Source: Chitinophagales bacterium (GTDB lineage Bacteria > Bacteroidota > Bacteroidia > Chitinophagales > JADJOU01). Taken from it: a DNA stretch of 64,000 nucleotides. The notes beneath the pieces were generated by a model that saw nothing but the letters and a program-made list of their open reading frames with translations, was not told where the DNA came from and searched no databases. The stretch spans positions 62,001 through 126,000 of the forward strand of contig JAEUUY010000030.1 in the NCBI GenBank assembly GCA_016787225.1. Direction: 5' to 3'. Of this stretch, positions 25,938 to 33,704 are shown piece after piece (within the stretch, counting starts at the first letter, position 1; each line of letters opens with the position of its first letter). Made by a program: the position numbers and the translations under genes.

Positions 25938-26344
25938 AAGTATTCGTAGATACTAATTGTTTATTAGAATCAATCAATAGAAAACGACCAGCCTATAACT
26001 TATATTTAGTTTTTCAAGAGTTAAAATTTGATTGGGTTATCAGTAATGAAATTTATCTTAAAAATAAGGAAGTACTGACCGAATTTTATAGTGAAGATAC
26101 TGCCGAATATGTTCTAAGTCGACTTTTAAATTCAACTAATATCGTTTTTCAAGAACCCTATTTTAAATGGGATCTTATTCAAATTGATGCTAGTGACAAT
26201 AAATTCGTTGATTTGGCAATTTCTAGTGGCGCAGACTATTTAGTAACCAATGATAAGCATTTTCAAGTTTTAAAAGAAATAGAATTTCCTCGAGTGAATG
26301 TAATACCTCTTAGTGAATTTCTAACCATAATTAATAATGACTAA
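25934..26344 (+). CDS. PIN-domain toxin (VapC/PIN_3-like RNase)
   Basis: A 136-residue PIN nuclease with the acidic residues MKVFVDTNCLLES (Asp6), ISNEIYLKNKEV with Glu, and SDNKFVDLAISSGADYLVTNDKHF near the C-terminus, which together bind Mg. PIN toxins cut RNA, often tRNA or rRNA. It overlaps the antitoxin by 4 nt and the Sua5-like gene by 8 nt, so it is wedged into a tightly packed operon. Confidence 0.85.
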   Translation: MKVFVDTNCLLESINRKRPAYNLYLVFQELKFDWVISNEIYLKNKEVLTEFYSEDTAEYVLSRLLNSTNIVFQEPYFKWDLIQIDASDNKFVDLAISSGADYLVTNDKHFQVLKEIEFPRVNVIPLSEFLTIINND

Positions 26345-26954
26345 ACTCCTAAGAATTGATGCGCAAAAACCTGACGAACGCGGACTGAAGCAAGTAATCG
26401 ATGTTCTCGAAAAAGATGGTGTCATCATCTATCCCACAGATAGTGTATATACATTAGGGGCAAGTATTCACAGTGAAAAAGCCTTTAAGCGGATCTGTCA
26501 GCTCAAGGGCGTCAAAGAAGACAAAGCACAGTTTTCTATCGTTTGCTCTGACTATAGCCATTTGAGTGAATTTGCCAAGCAAGTTTCCAACGCAGAGTTT
26601 CGCATACTCAAGCAGTACTTGCCTGGTCCGTTTACGTTTATCCTCGAGGCGAATAAAGAAGCAAGTAAAATATTCAAGCATAATAAAAAAACCATTGGCT
26701 TTCGTATTCCGGACTATCCATTGGTGATCAAAATGATTAAACAGCTGGATCAACCCTTATTTTCTGCTAGTATTCAAATAGAACATGACAGTCCTTATGC
26801 AACTACTGCGGAAGAAATATTCGATTTCTATGATGGCAAAGTAGATTTAATCATAGACGGCGGAATCTGCGGCGAACAACCTACGACTATTGTAGATTTG
26901 ACACAATCTCCTTACGAAATCAAAAGAGAAGGTGCTGGGGAGTTTTTGGATTGA
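26337..26954 (+). CDS. Sua5/YciO/YrdC family threonylcarbamoyl-AMP synthase-like protein
   Basis: A 205-residue YrdC-fold protein: IIYPTDSVYTLGASIHS, KRICQLKGVKEDKAQFSIVC, YLPGPFTFILEA and GFRIPDYPLVIKMI. Family members make threonylcarbamoyl-AMP for the t6A tRNA modification. The YciO subgroup is less well defined, and this short form without a Sua5 C-terminal domain could be YciO-like. It overlaps the PIN gene. Confidence 0.88.
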   Translation: MTKLLRIDAQKPDERGLKQVIDVLEKDGVIIYPTDSVYTLGASIHSEKAFKRICQLKGVKEDKAQFSIVCSDYSHLSEFAKQVSNAEFRILKQYLPGPFTFILEANKEASKIFKHNKKTIGFRIPDYPLVIKMIKQLDQPLFSASIQIEHDSPYATTAEEIFDFYDGKVDLIIDGGICGEQPTTIVDLTQSPYEIKREGAGEFLD

Positions 26955-27012
26955 TGTGATGATGAGAAGATGTGATGATGATTCAATTTGAAAATGAATT
27001 AATTTGAAAATG
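26955..27012. repeat. Dispersed gatgatga / tttgaaaatg intergenic repeat
   Basis: The tract contains two tgtgatgatga units and two aatttgaaaatg units. The reverse complement contains cattttcaaatt and atcatcatcac, matching the motifs at 36177-36270. Related tracts occur at 15394-15415 and 15952-15985. Confidence 0.5.
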
Positions 27013-27082
27013 ATTTTGAGTCCTTTGCGAAAACCTTTGCTAGCTTTGTGTTGAAAATATTGGAGTCTTTGTGGCAAATTAA

Positions 27083-27715
27083 ATGAAACTAAAACAATCC
27101 TTTCCTTTCTATCTCAAACTTGCTAGTTATTTCTATCCCGTAACAATAGAAAAAAGCCATGAGCCATATTACTTAGAATTGATTTTATCCAAAAACAAAC
27201 TTATTTTGGATTCTACCCATGCCAATCAATCCAATGAAGGACTTAAACAAGCCTTTCATCAGGCTTTTCATCACCTAGGGGTGTATGAAAAAAAATATGA
27301 AAACACCTTAGTCCTCGGTTTTGGATTGGGGAGCGTGGTCGAACTCCTCCAAGCGAAAAAATGCCTAGGGAAAGTAACAGCTTACGAAAATAATGCACAA
27401 ATACTTCATTGGCTCGATCAATACTATGATTTAGGCGATATTCAATTTGTCTCAGATTCAGCGGAGAATCTAAAAGATCTCGATTCCAATTACGACCTTA
27501 TCGTAGTGGATTTATTTATCGATAACCAATGTCCTGAATTTTTAAACAACCTAGCCTACTGGATGCAACTCAAAACCCGCCTCTCCCCTTCGGGTATACT
27601 GATTTGGAATACCCTTATCCCCACCCAACCGAAAGTAAACTTCAATATGGAAGATATTTTTAAGAAAAATGTAGAGGTAGAGGGGGTGAATCGAATGTGG
27701 GTAAGCATTGTCTAA
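27083..27715 (+). CDS. SAM-dependent methyltransferase, spermidine-synthase-like fold
   Basis: A 210-residue Rossmann protein: NTLVLGFGLGSVVELLQ is motif I, VTAYENNAQILHWL holds the acidic residue for SAM ribose, and NYDLIVVDLFID is motif II/III. Spermidine-synthase-like methyltransferases of this size are often annotated this way; no polyamine-specific residues are obvious. Its last 38 codons have a decayed copy at 28497. Start ATG 27083 follows a ctttgtggca repeat-like sequence. Confidence 0.75.
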   Translation: MKLKQSFPFYLKLASYFYPVTIEKSHEPYYLELILSKNKLILDSTHANQSNEGLKQAFHQAFHHLGVYEKKYENTLVLGFGLGSVVELLQAKKCLGKVTAYENNAQILHWLDQYYDLGDIQFVSDSAENLKDLDSNYDLIVVDLFIDNQCPEFLNNLAYWMQLKTRLSPSGILIWNTLIPTQPKVNFNMEDIFKKNVEVEGVNRMWVSIV

Positions 27716-27748
27716 ATATTTTTTTTATAAACTCCACAAGCATTTAAT

Positions 27749-27756
27749 TATATTTG
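27749..27756 (+). promoter_or_regulatory. Putative -7 box before secreted protein
   Basis: tatatttg matches TAnnTTTG, 25 nt before the ATG at 27782. Confidence 0.55.
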
Positions 27757-27781
27757 AATCGAACAATAAAACCATAAGTTC

Positions 27782-28441
27782 ATGTTAAAGTTTGCATTAA
27801 TCTCTTTATTCACATTAATCTCAACCTATCTATTTTGTATAGAAGTACCTGGCTATTATATTACTTTGGAAAATGACACTATTCAAACTACTTTTCGTGT
27901 ACCTGATAAACTAGAAAGAGGCCAATATGCTATTGGAGGGGGATATCTCAAAATTCAGAAAGAGATAATATCTGTACAAGATGGTATAGAAAAAAAATTG
28001 ACTCCGAAAGAAATCAAAGAATTTAGTTTTAATTTGGATGGCATTGAAATTAGGATGTTAGTTAAGCATAGTATGGATTATAACCTTGGTGATATTTTTA
28101 AAAGAGTCATATTTGAGGGTCAGCATGTAATGGTAGTTGGTGAATATTTAAGGTTTAGAGGAAGTCTCAATGGAGGAGGCAACGTAACTGGAGTAAAATA
28201 TTGGGTTACTATCAAACATAGTGATAACACGAGTACGTCTGATTCTGAATCTGCGGAGTCTAATTGGGGTAAAAAAGCTCTAGCAGATATATTCAAAGAG
28301 TGCCCTAAGGTAGTAGGTAAAATTCAAGCTAAAATATTAAAAAGAGACGATATAGGCATGATAGCTGAAGAGTATGAAGAATGTCTAAAATCAGCCTCTC
28401 AAACTAACAAATCCACTGAAAATACAGATAAAACAGAATAG
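27782..28441 (+). CDS. Secreted hypothetical protein
   Basis: A 219-residue protein with a signal peptide (LKFALISLFTLISTYLFCIEV), a beta-rich middle (YYITLENDTIQTTFRVPDK) and a polar Ser/Thr/Glu-rich tail ending TNKSTENTDKTE. Similar short N-terminal YYIxxxNDTIxxxF motifs occur in other Bacteroidota secreted proteins of unknown function. The gene sits between the intact methyltransferase and its decayed duplicate, so it may have arrived with, or been inserted by, the duplication event. Confidence 0.65.
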   Translation: MLKFALISLFTLISTYLFCIEVPGYYITLENDTIQTTFRVPDKLERGQYAIGGGYLKIQKEIISVQDGIEKKLTPKEIKEFSFNLDGIEIRMLVKHSMDYNLGDIFKRVIFEGQHVMVVGEYLRFRGSLNGGGNVTGVKYWVTIKHSDNTSTSDSESAESNWGKKALADIFKECPKVVGKIQAKILKRDDIGMIAEEYEECLKSASQTNKSTENTDKTE

Positions 28442-28496
28442 CTGAATTTAGCGCGGTTTTGGTTATCTAATTATGTTAATCCTACTTTACCTTGAG

Positions 28497-28619
28497 GAAA
28501 TCCTTTTCTGGAATACCCTTATCTCCACTATACCGAAAGCCAATTTTAATATGGATGATACTTTTGATAAAAATGTAGAGGTAGAAGGAGTGAATAGGAT
28601 GTGGGTACATGTAATTTAA
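28497..28619 (+). pseudogene. Decayed duplicate of the methyltransferase 3' end
   Basis: In frame it encodes GILFWNTLISTIPKANFNMD followed by DTFDKNVEVEGVNRMWVHVI and a stop. The C-terminus of the methyltransferase at 27083-27715 reads GILIWNTLIPTQPKVNFNME followed by DIFKKNVEVEGVNRMWVSIV. Just before it an in-frame stop (tga at 28494) and loss of similarity show it is only a fragment. The rest of 28442-28859 shows no gene apart from a promoter candidate. Confidence 0.85.
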
Positions 28620-28793
28620 TTGTTCATTCCTCATCATTTATTTCTAATCCATAATCTGCAATTTGCAATCATTAAGGCTGTTTTAAACATTACAAACTAA
28701 CGCCTTCATATATCATTGATTTTCTATTTATTATAGTGCATTATAATACCTTAAATGTGCAAAAAATTGCAAAACTATTATTTAGACTTAGCT

Positions 28794-28801
28794 TATTTTT
28801 G
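28794..28801 (+). promoter_or_regulatory. Promoter -7 box of the 28860-30536 pair
   Basis: tatttttg matches TAnnTTTG. TTG of the ttgcaaaac segment lies 24 nt upstream. The transcript would have a leader of about 50 nt to the ATG at 28860. Confidence 0.5.
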
Positions 28802-28859
28802 CATTCGTCAACGTTAGCGAAGAACATATCTATTTTTCATTTTTAAAAGCCATGAATAT

Positions 28860-29246
28860 ATGGAAAAGAAAAAATATGTTCGCAAATCTAAATCGCTTTC
28901 TTCCAAAAAAAATAAAAATTTAGTTACTGAAAAGCCAGATGACTGCTCTCAAACTAGAAATTGTAGATGCACTATCTGTATTGTTTCGAAAAAACTTAGA
29001 TCCATAGAATTGCGCACGATAAAATCAAATAGCTTTAATCATTTTGAGGCATTAAATACTGAACTTGATAGAGAATACAAAATTAAAATATGTAAGGAGT
29101 CTTATCCATATTTTCAAGATTTGGTCAGCTTAATTAAATTAATAATCTTAATAGTTGCATTTAAAACTCCAATAGTTCTATTATATATGCTAGCCAATTT
29201 TAAAAAAATATTTAAGGCAATATCACTTCCCTTCTTAAATAATTAA
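28860..29246 (+). CDS. Small hypothetical membrane protein with Cys-rich N-terminus
   Basis: A 128-residue protein with a very basic, Lys/Ser-rich start, a cluster DDCSQTRNCRCTIC (four cysteines in 13 residues, possible metal site), a central charged region and one strong hydrophobic stretch (LVSLIKLIILIVAFKTPIVLLYMLANF, about 87-115) near the C-terminus. No family is recognised. It lies 108 nt upstream of the PD-(D/E)XK-like gene in the same orientation, and the AT-rich composition is shared by the two. Confidence 0.5.
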   Translation: MEKKKYVRKSKSLSSKKNKNLVTEKPDDCSQTRNCRCTICIVSKKLRSIELRTIKSNSFNHFEALNTELDREYKIKICKESYPYFQDLVSLIKLIILIVAFKTPIVLLYMLANFKKIFKAISLPFLNN

Positions 29247-29318
29247 TGATCAAATATGATTATATAAAAAGAATCTGTTTTCAATTTAGGAAATGTATTA
29301 AAAAAAATATATGTTAAC

Positions 29319-29344
29319 TAATTGACTAACATATGATTAAAAAA
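29319..29344. promoter_or_regulatory. Dyad upstream of the nuclease-like gene
   Basis: atatgtta (29319-29326) and taacatat (29337-29344) are perfect 8-bp inverted repeats with a 10-nt loop, ending 10 nt before ATG 29355. The position would suit an operator or translation-blocking hairpin. Confidence 0.4.
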
Positions 29345-29354
29345 TAATTAAAAT

Positions 29355-30536
29355 ATGAGTAATTTACTTGAAAAATGGAACAGTGAATTAATATCGAAAA
29401 CTTCATTTTTGAGTATTTATCCGAAAACTAGATATGATAGAAACCAAATTTCTTTTGTTTATGAAACTTTGAAAAAACATTTTGGTCTCGATTATTTTGA
29501 TATGCAAAATGAACGTGAAAAAAAAGCTAAGAATGACTCTTGGTTATATTATTTATTAGCCAATTTCGAAATTTCTGGAACTATTTTTGCTCTAATTGAA
29601 ATTGCACACATCTTAGAGAATAAATCTCTATTTAGTAATGGGATGTCTAAAAAGTTAAAGAGCCTGCATAATGACTCAAGACAGCTAGGAGATATTTTGT
29701 TTGAATTATATGTAGCTAACATATTAGATTATAATGGAATTTCTTTAAAGAAAAATCCCAAAGATAAATCCAAACCGTTAGACGCAGTCTTTACAATTAA
29801 TGACATTGAATTTTTAGGCGAATGTAGAAAACTACACAGTAAAAATTTTAACGAATTAAAAGTTTTGTCAACTTTAATTCAAGAGACCATTCCCAATAAT
29901 TTAAAAAAAAATTCAACAAACATAAATCTTGTTGGGATATTGATAATTGATAAGGTAAACGAAAACTACTTCGATACAATTAATGAAATTGACATTACAC
30001 TTAATGAAATTATACTAAACATTAATACTTCTAAATCTATTTATTTGCCAATAGAATATAAAAAGGACTCCGTACAGATTTTAATTGCAAATTCTTCAAG
30101 TTTAGGCAATGATTTTTTTAACTCATTTGATGGTAAGCAATATTTGAAGTTTCAAACTATTAATGGTGAAATTCAGATGCATTTATCAATAAATTTTACA
30201 AAGGCTATTATGAATGCAAAATTGCTTAAGTCCTTAGATTACAAAAATTTACAACATATAAATTCAGAATATGAAAATAAAATTTTCTTCATTGACAATG
30301 AAATCAATACCAATATACAGCTTCCACTTTTTCCTCTTGAATCTTTTTTTGATGAAAGAATTGTCATAGATTATATTAAGGAAAACTTTCCTAAAAACTA
30401 TATTTTTTGTTTTATACTTAGAAATTATTCCGGAGATTTTCCTGTAATTAAAATTAAGGCACTTGGTAATAATATTTCTCCATACATAAAAACTACCCTA
30501 GAAACTTTAAAAACCAATTTTGCTTATCGTAGCTAA
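29355..30536 (+). CDS. Putative PD-(D/E)XK-like nuclease, accessory
   Basis: A 393-residue protein of no recognised family. Residues 112-159 fit a restriction-endonuclease-like core: helix GDILFELYVANIL with E117, then D143 in PLDAVF, a strand, and E156-C-R158-K159 in EFLGECRKL. D...ExK-type triads with a Glu from the preceding helix are the PD-(D/E)XK signature; the exact K is replaced by R158 or shifted to K159. N-terminal helices (1-110) and a long C-terminal part could be recognition or partner domains. Low-GC and isolated, it looks like an accessory DNA-targeting or defence gene. Confidence 0.6.
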   Translation: MSNLLEKWNSELISKTSFLSIYPKTRYDRNQISFVYETLKKHFGLDYFDMQNEREKKAKNDSWLYYLLANFEISGTIFALIEIAHILENKSLFSNGMSKKLKSLHNDSRQLGDILFELYVANILDYNGISLKKNPKDKSKPLDAVFTINDIEFLGECRKLHSKNFNELKVLSTLIQETIPNNLKKNSTNINLVGILIIDKVNENYFDTINEIDITLNEIILNINTSKSIYLPIEYKKDSVQILIANSSSLGNDFFNSFDGKQYLKFQTINGEIQMHLSINFTKAIMNAKLLKSLDYKNLQHINSEYENKIFFIDNEINTNIQLPLFPLESFFDERIVIDYIKENFPKNYIFCFILRNYSGDFPVIKIKALGNNISPYIKTTLETLKTNFAYRS

Positions 30537-30562
30537 TGCTTATTTTTAGTTTTTATCCCTTC

Positions 30563-32377
30563 CTAAAAACAATACCCCTTCCCTTCTAGCACCTTATCGG
30601 CTATGCGTCGGCGGGCGGCTATGGTGTTGTATGGTTCGTATTTAGTGAATCGCTTAAGACCCATCATCATCATGCGCGCCATATCGCCTTCGGCGTGGGA
30701 AGCTATCGCATTTTTGCCGTAGATATTGATTTTATCGACCATATCGTTGATGAGGACTTTGGTCGCATCGATTTGAAGAGCACAGGCTTCTTCTCCTCTG
30801 ACAGACATCAATTTAGCTGTGCGTAAGAGTGCACTCTCGGCCACGAATACTTCAATCAGCATATCGGCGAGATACATCATGATTTCTTGTTCTTTCTGTA
30901 TCTTCTCACCATACTTCTGTCCGGCACTTCCGGCTATCATCAGAATGGCTTTTTTGGCTTGTTTGATCGCATTAAATTCTTTGGACAAAGTGGTTTCTTC
31001 TTCTGCCTCAAAACTCGGTATCGACATCAATTCTTGCTGTATTGCCATGGCAGGTGCCATGACATTGATTTTGCCTCTTACGGCTCGTTTGATAATCGTT
31101 CCCACGGTGAGGAGTCGATTGATTTCATTCGTTCCCTCGAAGATACGATTGATACGGCTATCTCGGTAGGCACGGCTCACAATGGTCTCCTCACTGAATC
31201 CCATACCGCCAAAGATTTGCACCGCTTCATCGCAGACAAAATCGCCCGTCTCGCTGCCGTAGACTTTCAATATAGCTGCCTCGATACTATATTCATCGGC
31301 TGCTTCTATCTTTGCCTGTGCCAGATCCATGCCCGTTTCGATCAGTTGATTGGTTTTTTCGGTGACAAGTCCGGTCGTTCTGTATGAAGCAGATTCTAAA
31401 CCATAAGTGCGAATCGCCATTTCTGCTAATTTGTGCTTAATAGCACCAAATTTAGCTATCGGCAAACCAAACTGTGTTCTTTCCAGCGCATAGGTCGAAG
31501 CCGACACAATACCCTGCTTACAACCACCTATAGCCAAAAGCCCTAGCTTGATTCTACCTATGTTCAATACATTGAAGGCAATTTTATGTCCATGTCCAAT
31601 TTCACCTAGCACATTCTCTACCGGTATGCGTACATTTTCAAAATAAACTTGACGAGTCGATGAACCATTGATACCCATTTTATGTTCTTCTGCACCTAAG
31701 CTCAAACCAGCAACTCCCTTGGGAATAATAAATCCTGTAAAACCCTTTTTGTTTTCGAGTCGAGCATCTTCTTGTACTTGTGCAAATACGGTAAATACAT
31801 CCGCAAAACCTGCATTTGTAATCCATATTTTCTGACCATTGATAATCCACTCCTTGCCATCTTCGCTCAATTCAGCTTTTGACTTAGCACCCAAGGCATC
31901 ACTTCCTGAGCCTGGCTCTGTCAAGCAATATGAAGCTTTGGCTTGTCCGCTCACAAGTTTGGGTAACCATTCTTTCTTTTGTGCCTCTGTACCATAATAA
32001 TAAATTGGCAATGTACCAATACCCATATGTGCTGTAATAGCTACATTGAAGGATTGTGCTCGACCAAAGCCTTCTGATACCATACAGTCTGTGCTAAAGT
32101 CAGCCCCCATGCCACCATACTCTTCTGGAATACCCATACCGAGCAAGCCCAGTTCTCCCGCTTCTTCTAGCAGAGTAACCACTTTGTCGAATTCCTTATG
32201 CTCAATAGCGTCGAAATTTGGTGCGATACGCTTGTCGATAAATTCGTTGGCGGCATCGATAAATGCCTGCTGCTCCTCAGTTCTATCTTCGAGGATAAAT
32301 ACATCTTGGGGGTCTGTTTCTTTCACGAGAAATTCTCCGCCTTTGAGTATTGTTTTTTTGGTTTCGATGGTGTCCAT
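30563..32377 (-). CDS. fadE: Acyl-CoA dehydrogenase (FadE-type, long form)
   Basis: A 604-residue flavoprotein carrying out the first oxidation of beta-oxidation. The FAD/acyl-CoA motifs are [33 protein letters not shown] and [11 protein letters not shown] with [18 protein letters not shown]. The C-terminal extension of about 180 residues matches the size of Bacillus FadE (about 594). It is the last gene of the fadN-fadA-fadE set on this strand and converges with the PD-(D/E)XK-like gene. Confidence 0.94.
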   Translation of the reverse strand: MDTIETKKTILKGGEFLVKETDPQDVFILEDRTEEQQAFIDAANEFIDKRIAPNFDAIEHKEFDKVVTLLEEAGELGLLGMGIPEEYGGMGADFSTDCMVSEGFGRAQSFNVAITAHMGIGTLPIYYYGTEAQKKEWLPKLVSGQAKASYCLTEPGSGSDALGAKSKAELSEDGKEWIINGQKIWITNAGFADVFTVFAQVQEDARLENKKGFTGFIIPKGVAGLSLGAEEHKMGINGSSTRQVYFENVRIPVENVLGEIGHGHKIAFNVLNIGRIKLGLLAIGGCKQGIVSASTYALERTQFGLPIAKFGAIKHKLAEMAIRTYGLESASYRTTGLVTEKTNQLIETGMDLAQAKIEAADEYSIEAAILKVYGSETGDFVCDEAVQIFGGMGFSEETIVSRAYRDSRINRIFEGTNEINRLLTVGTIIKRAVRGKINVMAPAMAIQQELMSIPSFEAEEETTLSKEFNAIKQAKKAILMIAGSAGQKYGEKIQKEQEIMMYLADMLIEVFVAESALLRTAKLMSVRGEEACALQIDATKVLINDMVDKINIYGKNAIASHAEGDMARMMMMGLKRFTKYEPYNTIAARRRIADKVLEGKGYCF

Positions 32378-32441
32378 ATTGATTGCGTTTATTTCGTTAA
32401 TAATTAATTGTATAAATTCTTGATAATCCTTACCTCAATAC

Positions 32442-33629
32442 CTAGTTCAAAAACTCATAAATTCCTGCGATTCCTTGTCCTCCTCCGATACATGCCGTGA
32501 CCATTCCGTATTTGTTTTTTCTTCGTCGCATTTCATTGATCAATTGAACGGTCAGTTTCGTACCGGTGCATCCCAGTGGATGCCCTAGTGCTAATGCACC
32601 CCCATTCACATTGATGATTTCAGGATTCAAATCTGAAAGCCCTTTCATTACACCCAGTGATTGCGCAGCAAAGGCTTCATTCAATTCAATTAGGTCGATA
32701 TCCGATAATTTTAACCCTGCCAACTGCAATGCTTTCGGTATAGCTGCCACTGGACCTATTCCCATGATACGTGGATCGACTCCTACAGTGGTAGCGGTTA
32801 CCAATCTTGCTATAGGTTTTAAATTCAATTCCTTGACCATTCGCTCGCTCATGACTAATACGAAAGCTGCACCATCGCTCGTCTGCGAAGAATTACCTGC
32901 TGTCACTTGTCCACCCATTTTAAATACAGGCTTCAACTTAGCCAAAGCTTCTACCGTGGTATCTCCACGAGGACCTTCATCGGTATCTACTATGAATTTT
33001 TTGCTTTGTTTTTTTCCATCTTTATAGAATACTTCTTCTACTTCTATCGGTACGATTTCGTCCTTAAATTTTCCTTCTTGAATCGCTTGGATTGCTTTCT
33101 GGTGAGACTGATAGGCAAAGGCATCGCTATCTTCTCGCGATATACCATACTTCTCTGCAACCTCTTCAGCTGTCAACCCCATGCCGATATAATAATCAGG
33201 ATGCGAAATGGCAATGTCATAGTTTGGAGCTATTTTATAACCTGTCGTAGGAACTAAGCTCATGGACTCTGCACCTCCAGCGAGGATACAATCCGCCATA
33301 CCCGCTTTGATTTTAGCACTAGCCATGGCTATTGTTTCTACTCCTGAACCGCAATAGCGATTGACCGTAACTCCTCCGACAGATTCAGGGAGATTGGACC
33401 GCAGCGAAATCCAGCGTGCCATTTGCAATCCTTGTTCCGCTTCCGGTACGGCATTGCCTACTATAAGATCATCTATTCGATTAGGATCCAATTGTGGCAT
33501 TTGCGCCAAGATATGATTAATGACATTCGCTGCCAAATCTACGGGGGTAGTAAATCGAAACCCACCTCTTTTGGCCTTTGCTACAGCGGTTCTATAACCT
33601 GATACGATATATGATTCCATTTCTGTCAA
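32442..33629 (-). CDS. fadA: Acetyl-CoA acyltransferase (3-ketoacyl-CoA thiolase)
   Basis: A 395-residue thiolase. The active-site cysteine lies in VNRYCGSGVETIAMASAKI, the second catalytic region is NVNGGALALGHPLGCTG, and the final Cys is in GMVTACIGGGQG. It cleaves 3-ketoacyl-CoA to acetyl-CoA and a shortened acyl-CoA. It lies 64 nt upstream of fadE and 75 nt downstream of fadN. Confidence 0.95.
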   Translation of the reverse strand: MTEMESYIVSGYRTAVAKAKRGGFRFTTPVDLAANVINHILAQMPQLDPNRIDDLIVGNAVPEAEQGLQMARWISLRSNLPESVGGVTVNRYCGSGVETIAMASAKIKAGMADCILAGGAESMSLVPTTGYKIAPNYDIAISHPDYYIGMGLTAEEVAEKYGISREDSDAFAYQSHQKAIQAIQEGKFKDEIVPIEVEEVFYKDGKKQSKKFIVDTDEGPRGDTTVEALAKLKPVFKMGGQVTAGNSSQTSDGAAFVLVMSERMVKELNLKPIARLVTATTVGVDPRIMGIGPVAAIPKALQLAGLKLSDIDLIELNEAFAAQSLGVMKGLSDLNPEIINVNGGALALGHPLGCTGTKLTVQLINEMRRRKNKYGMVTACIGGGQGIAGIYEFLN

Positions 33630-33704
33630 TTTTGAATTATGAATTTTAAATTTTGAATATTTATTCTTTGCTTGTATTAAAAATTAAGAATTAAACATTC
33701 AACA

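Noticed and set aside
28497-28619. An independent short gene
   Set aside because: There is no start codon, an in-frame stop lies just before it, and it matches the C-terminus of the neighbouring methyltransferase.
30819-31387. Plus-strand frames opposite fadE
   Set aside because: These are shadows of a clear acyl-CoA dehydrogenase on the other strand.
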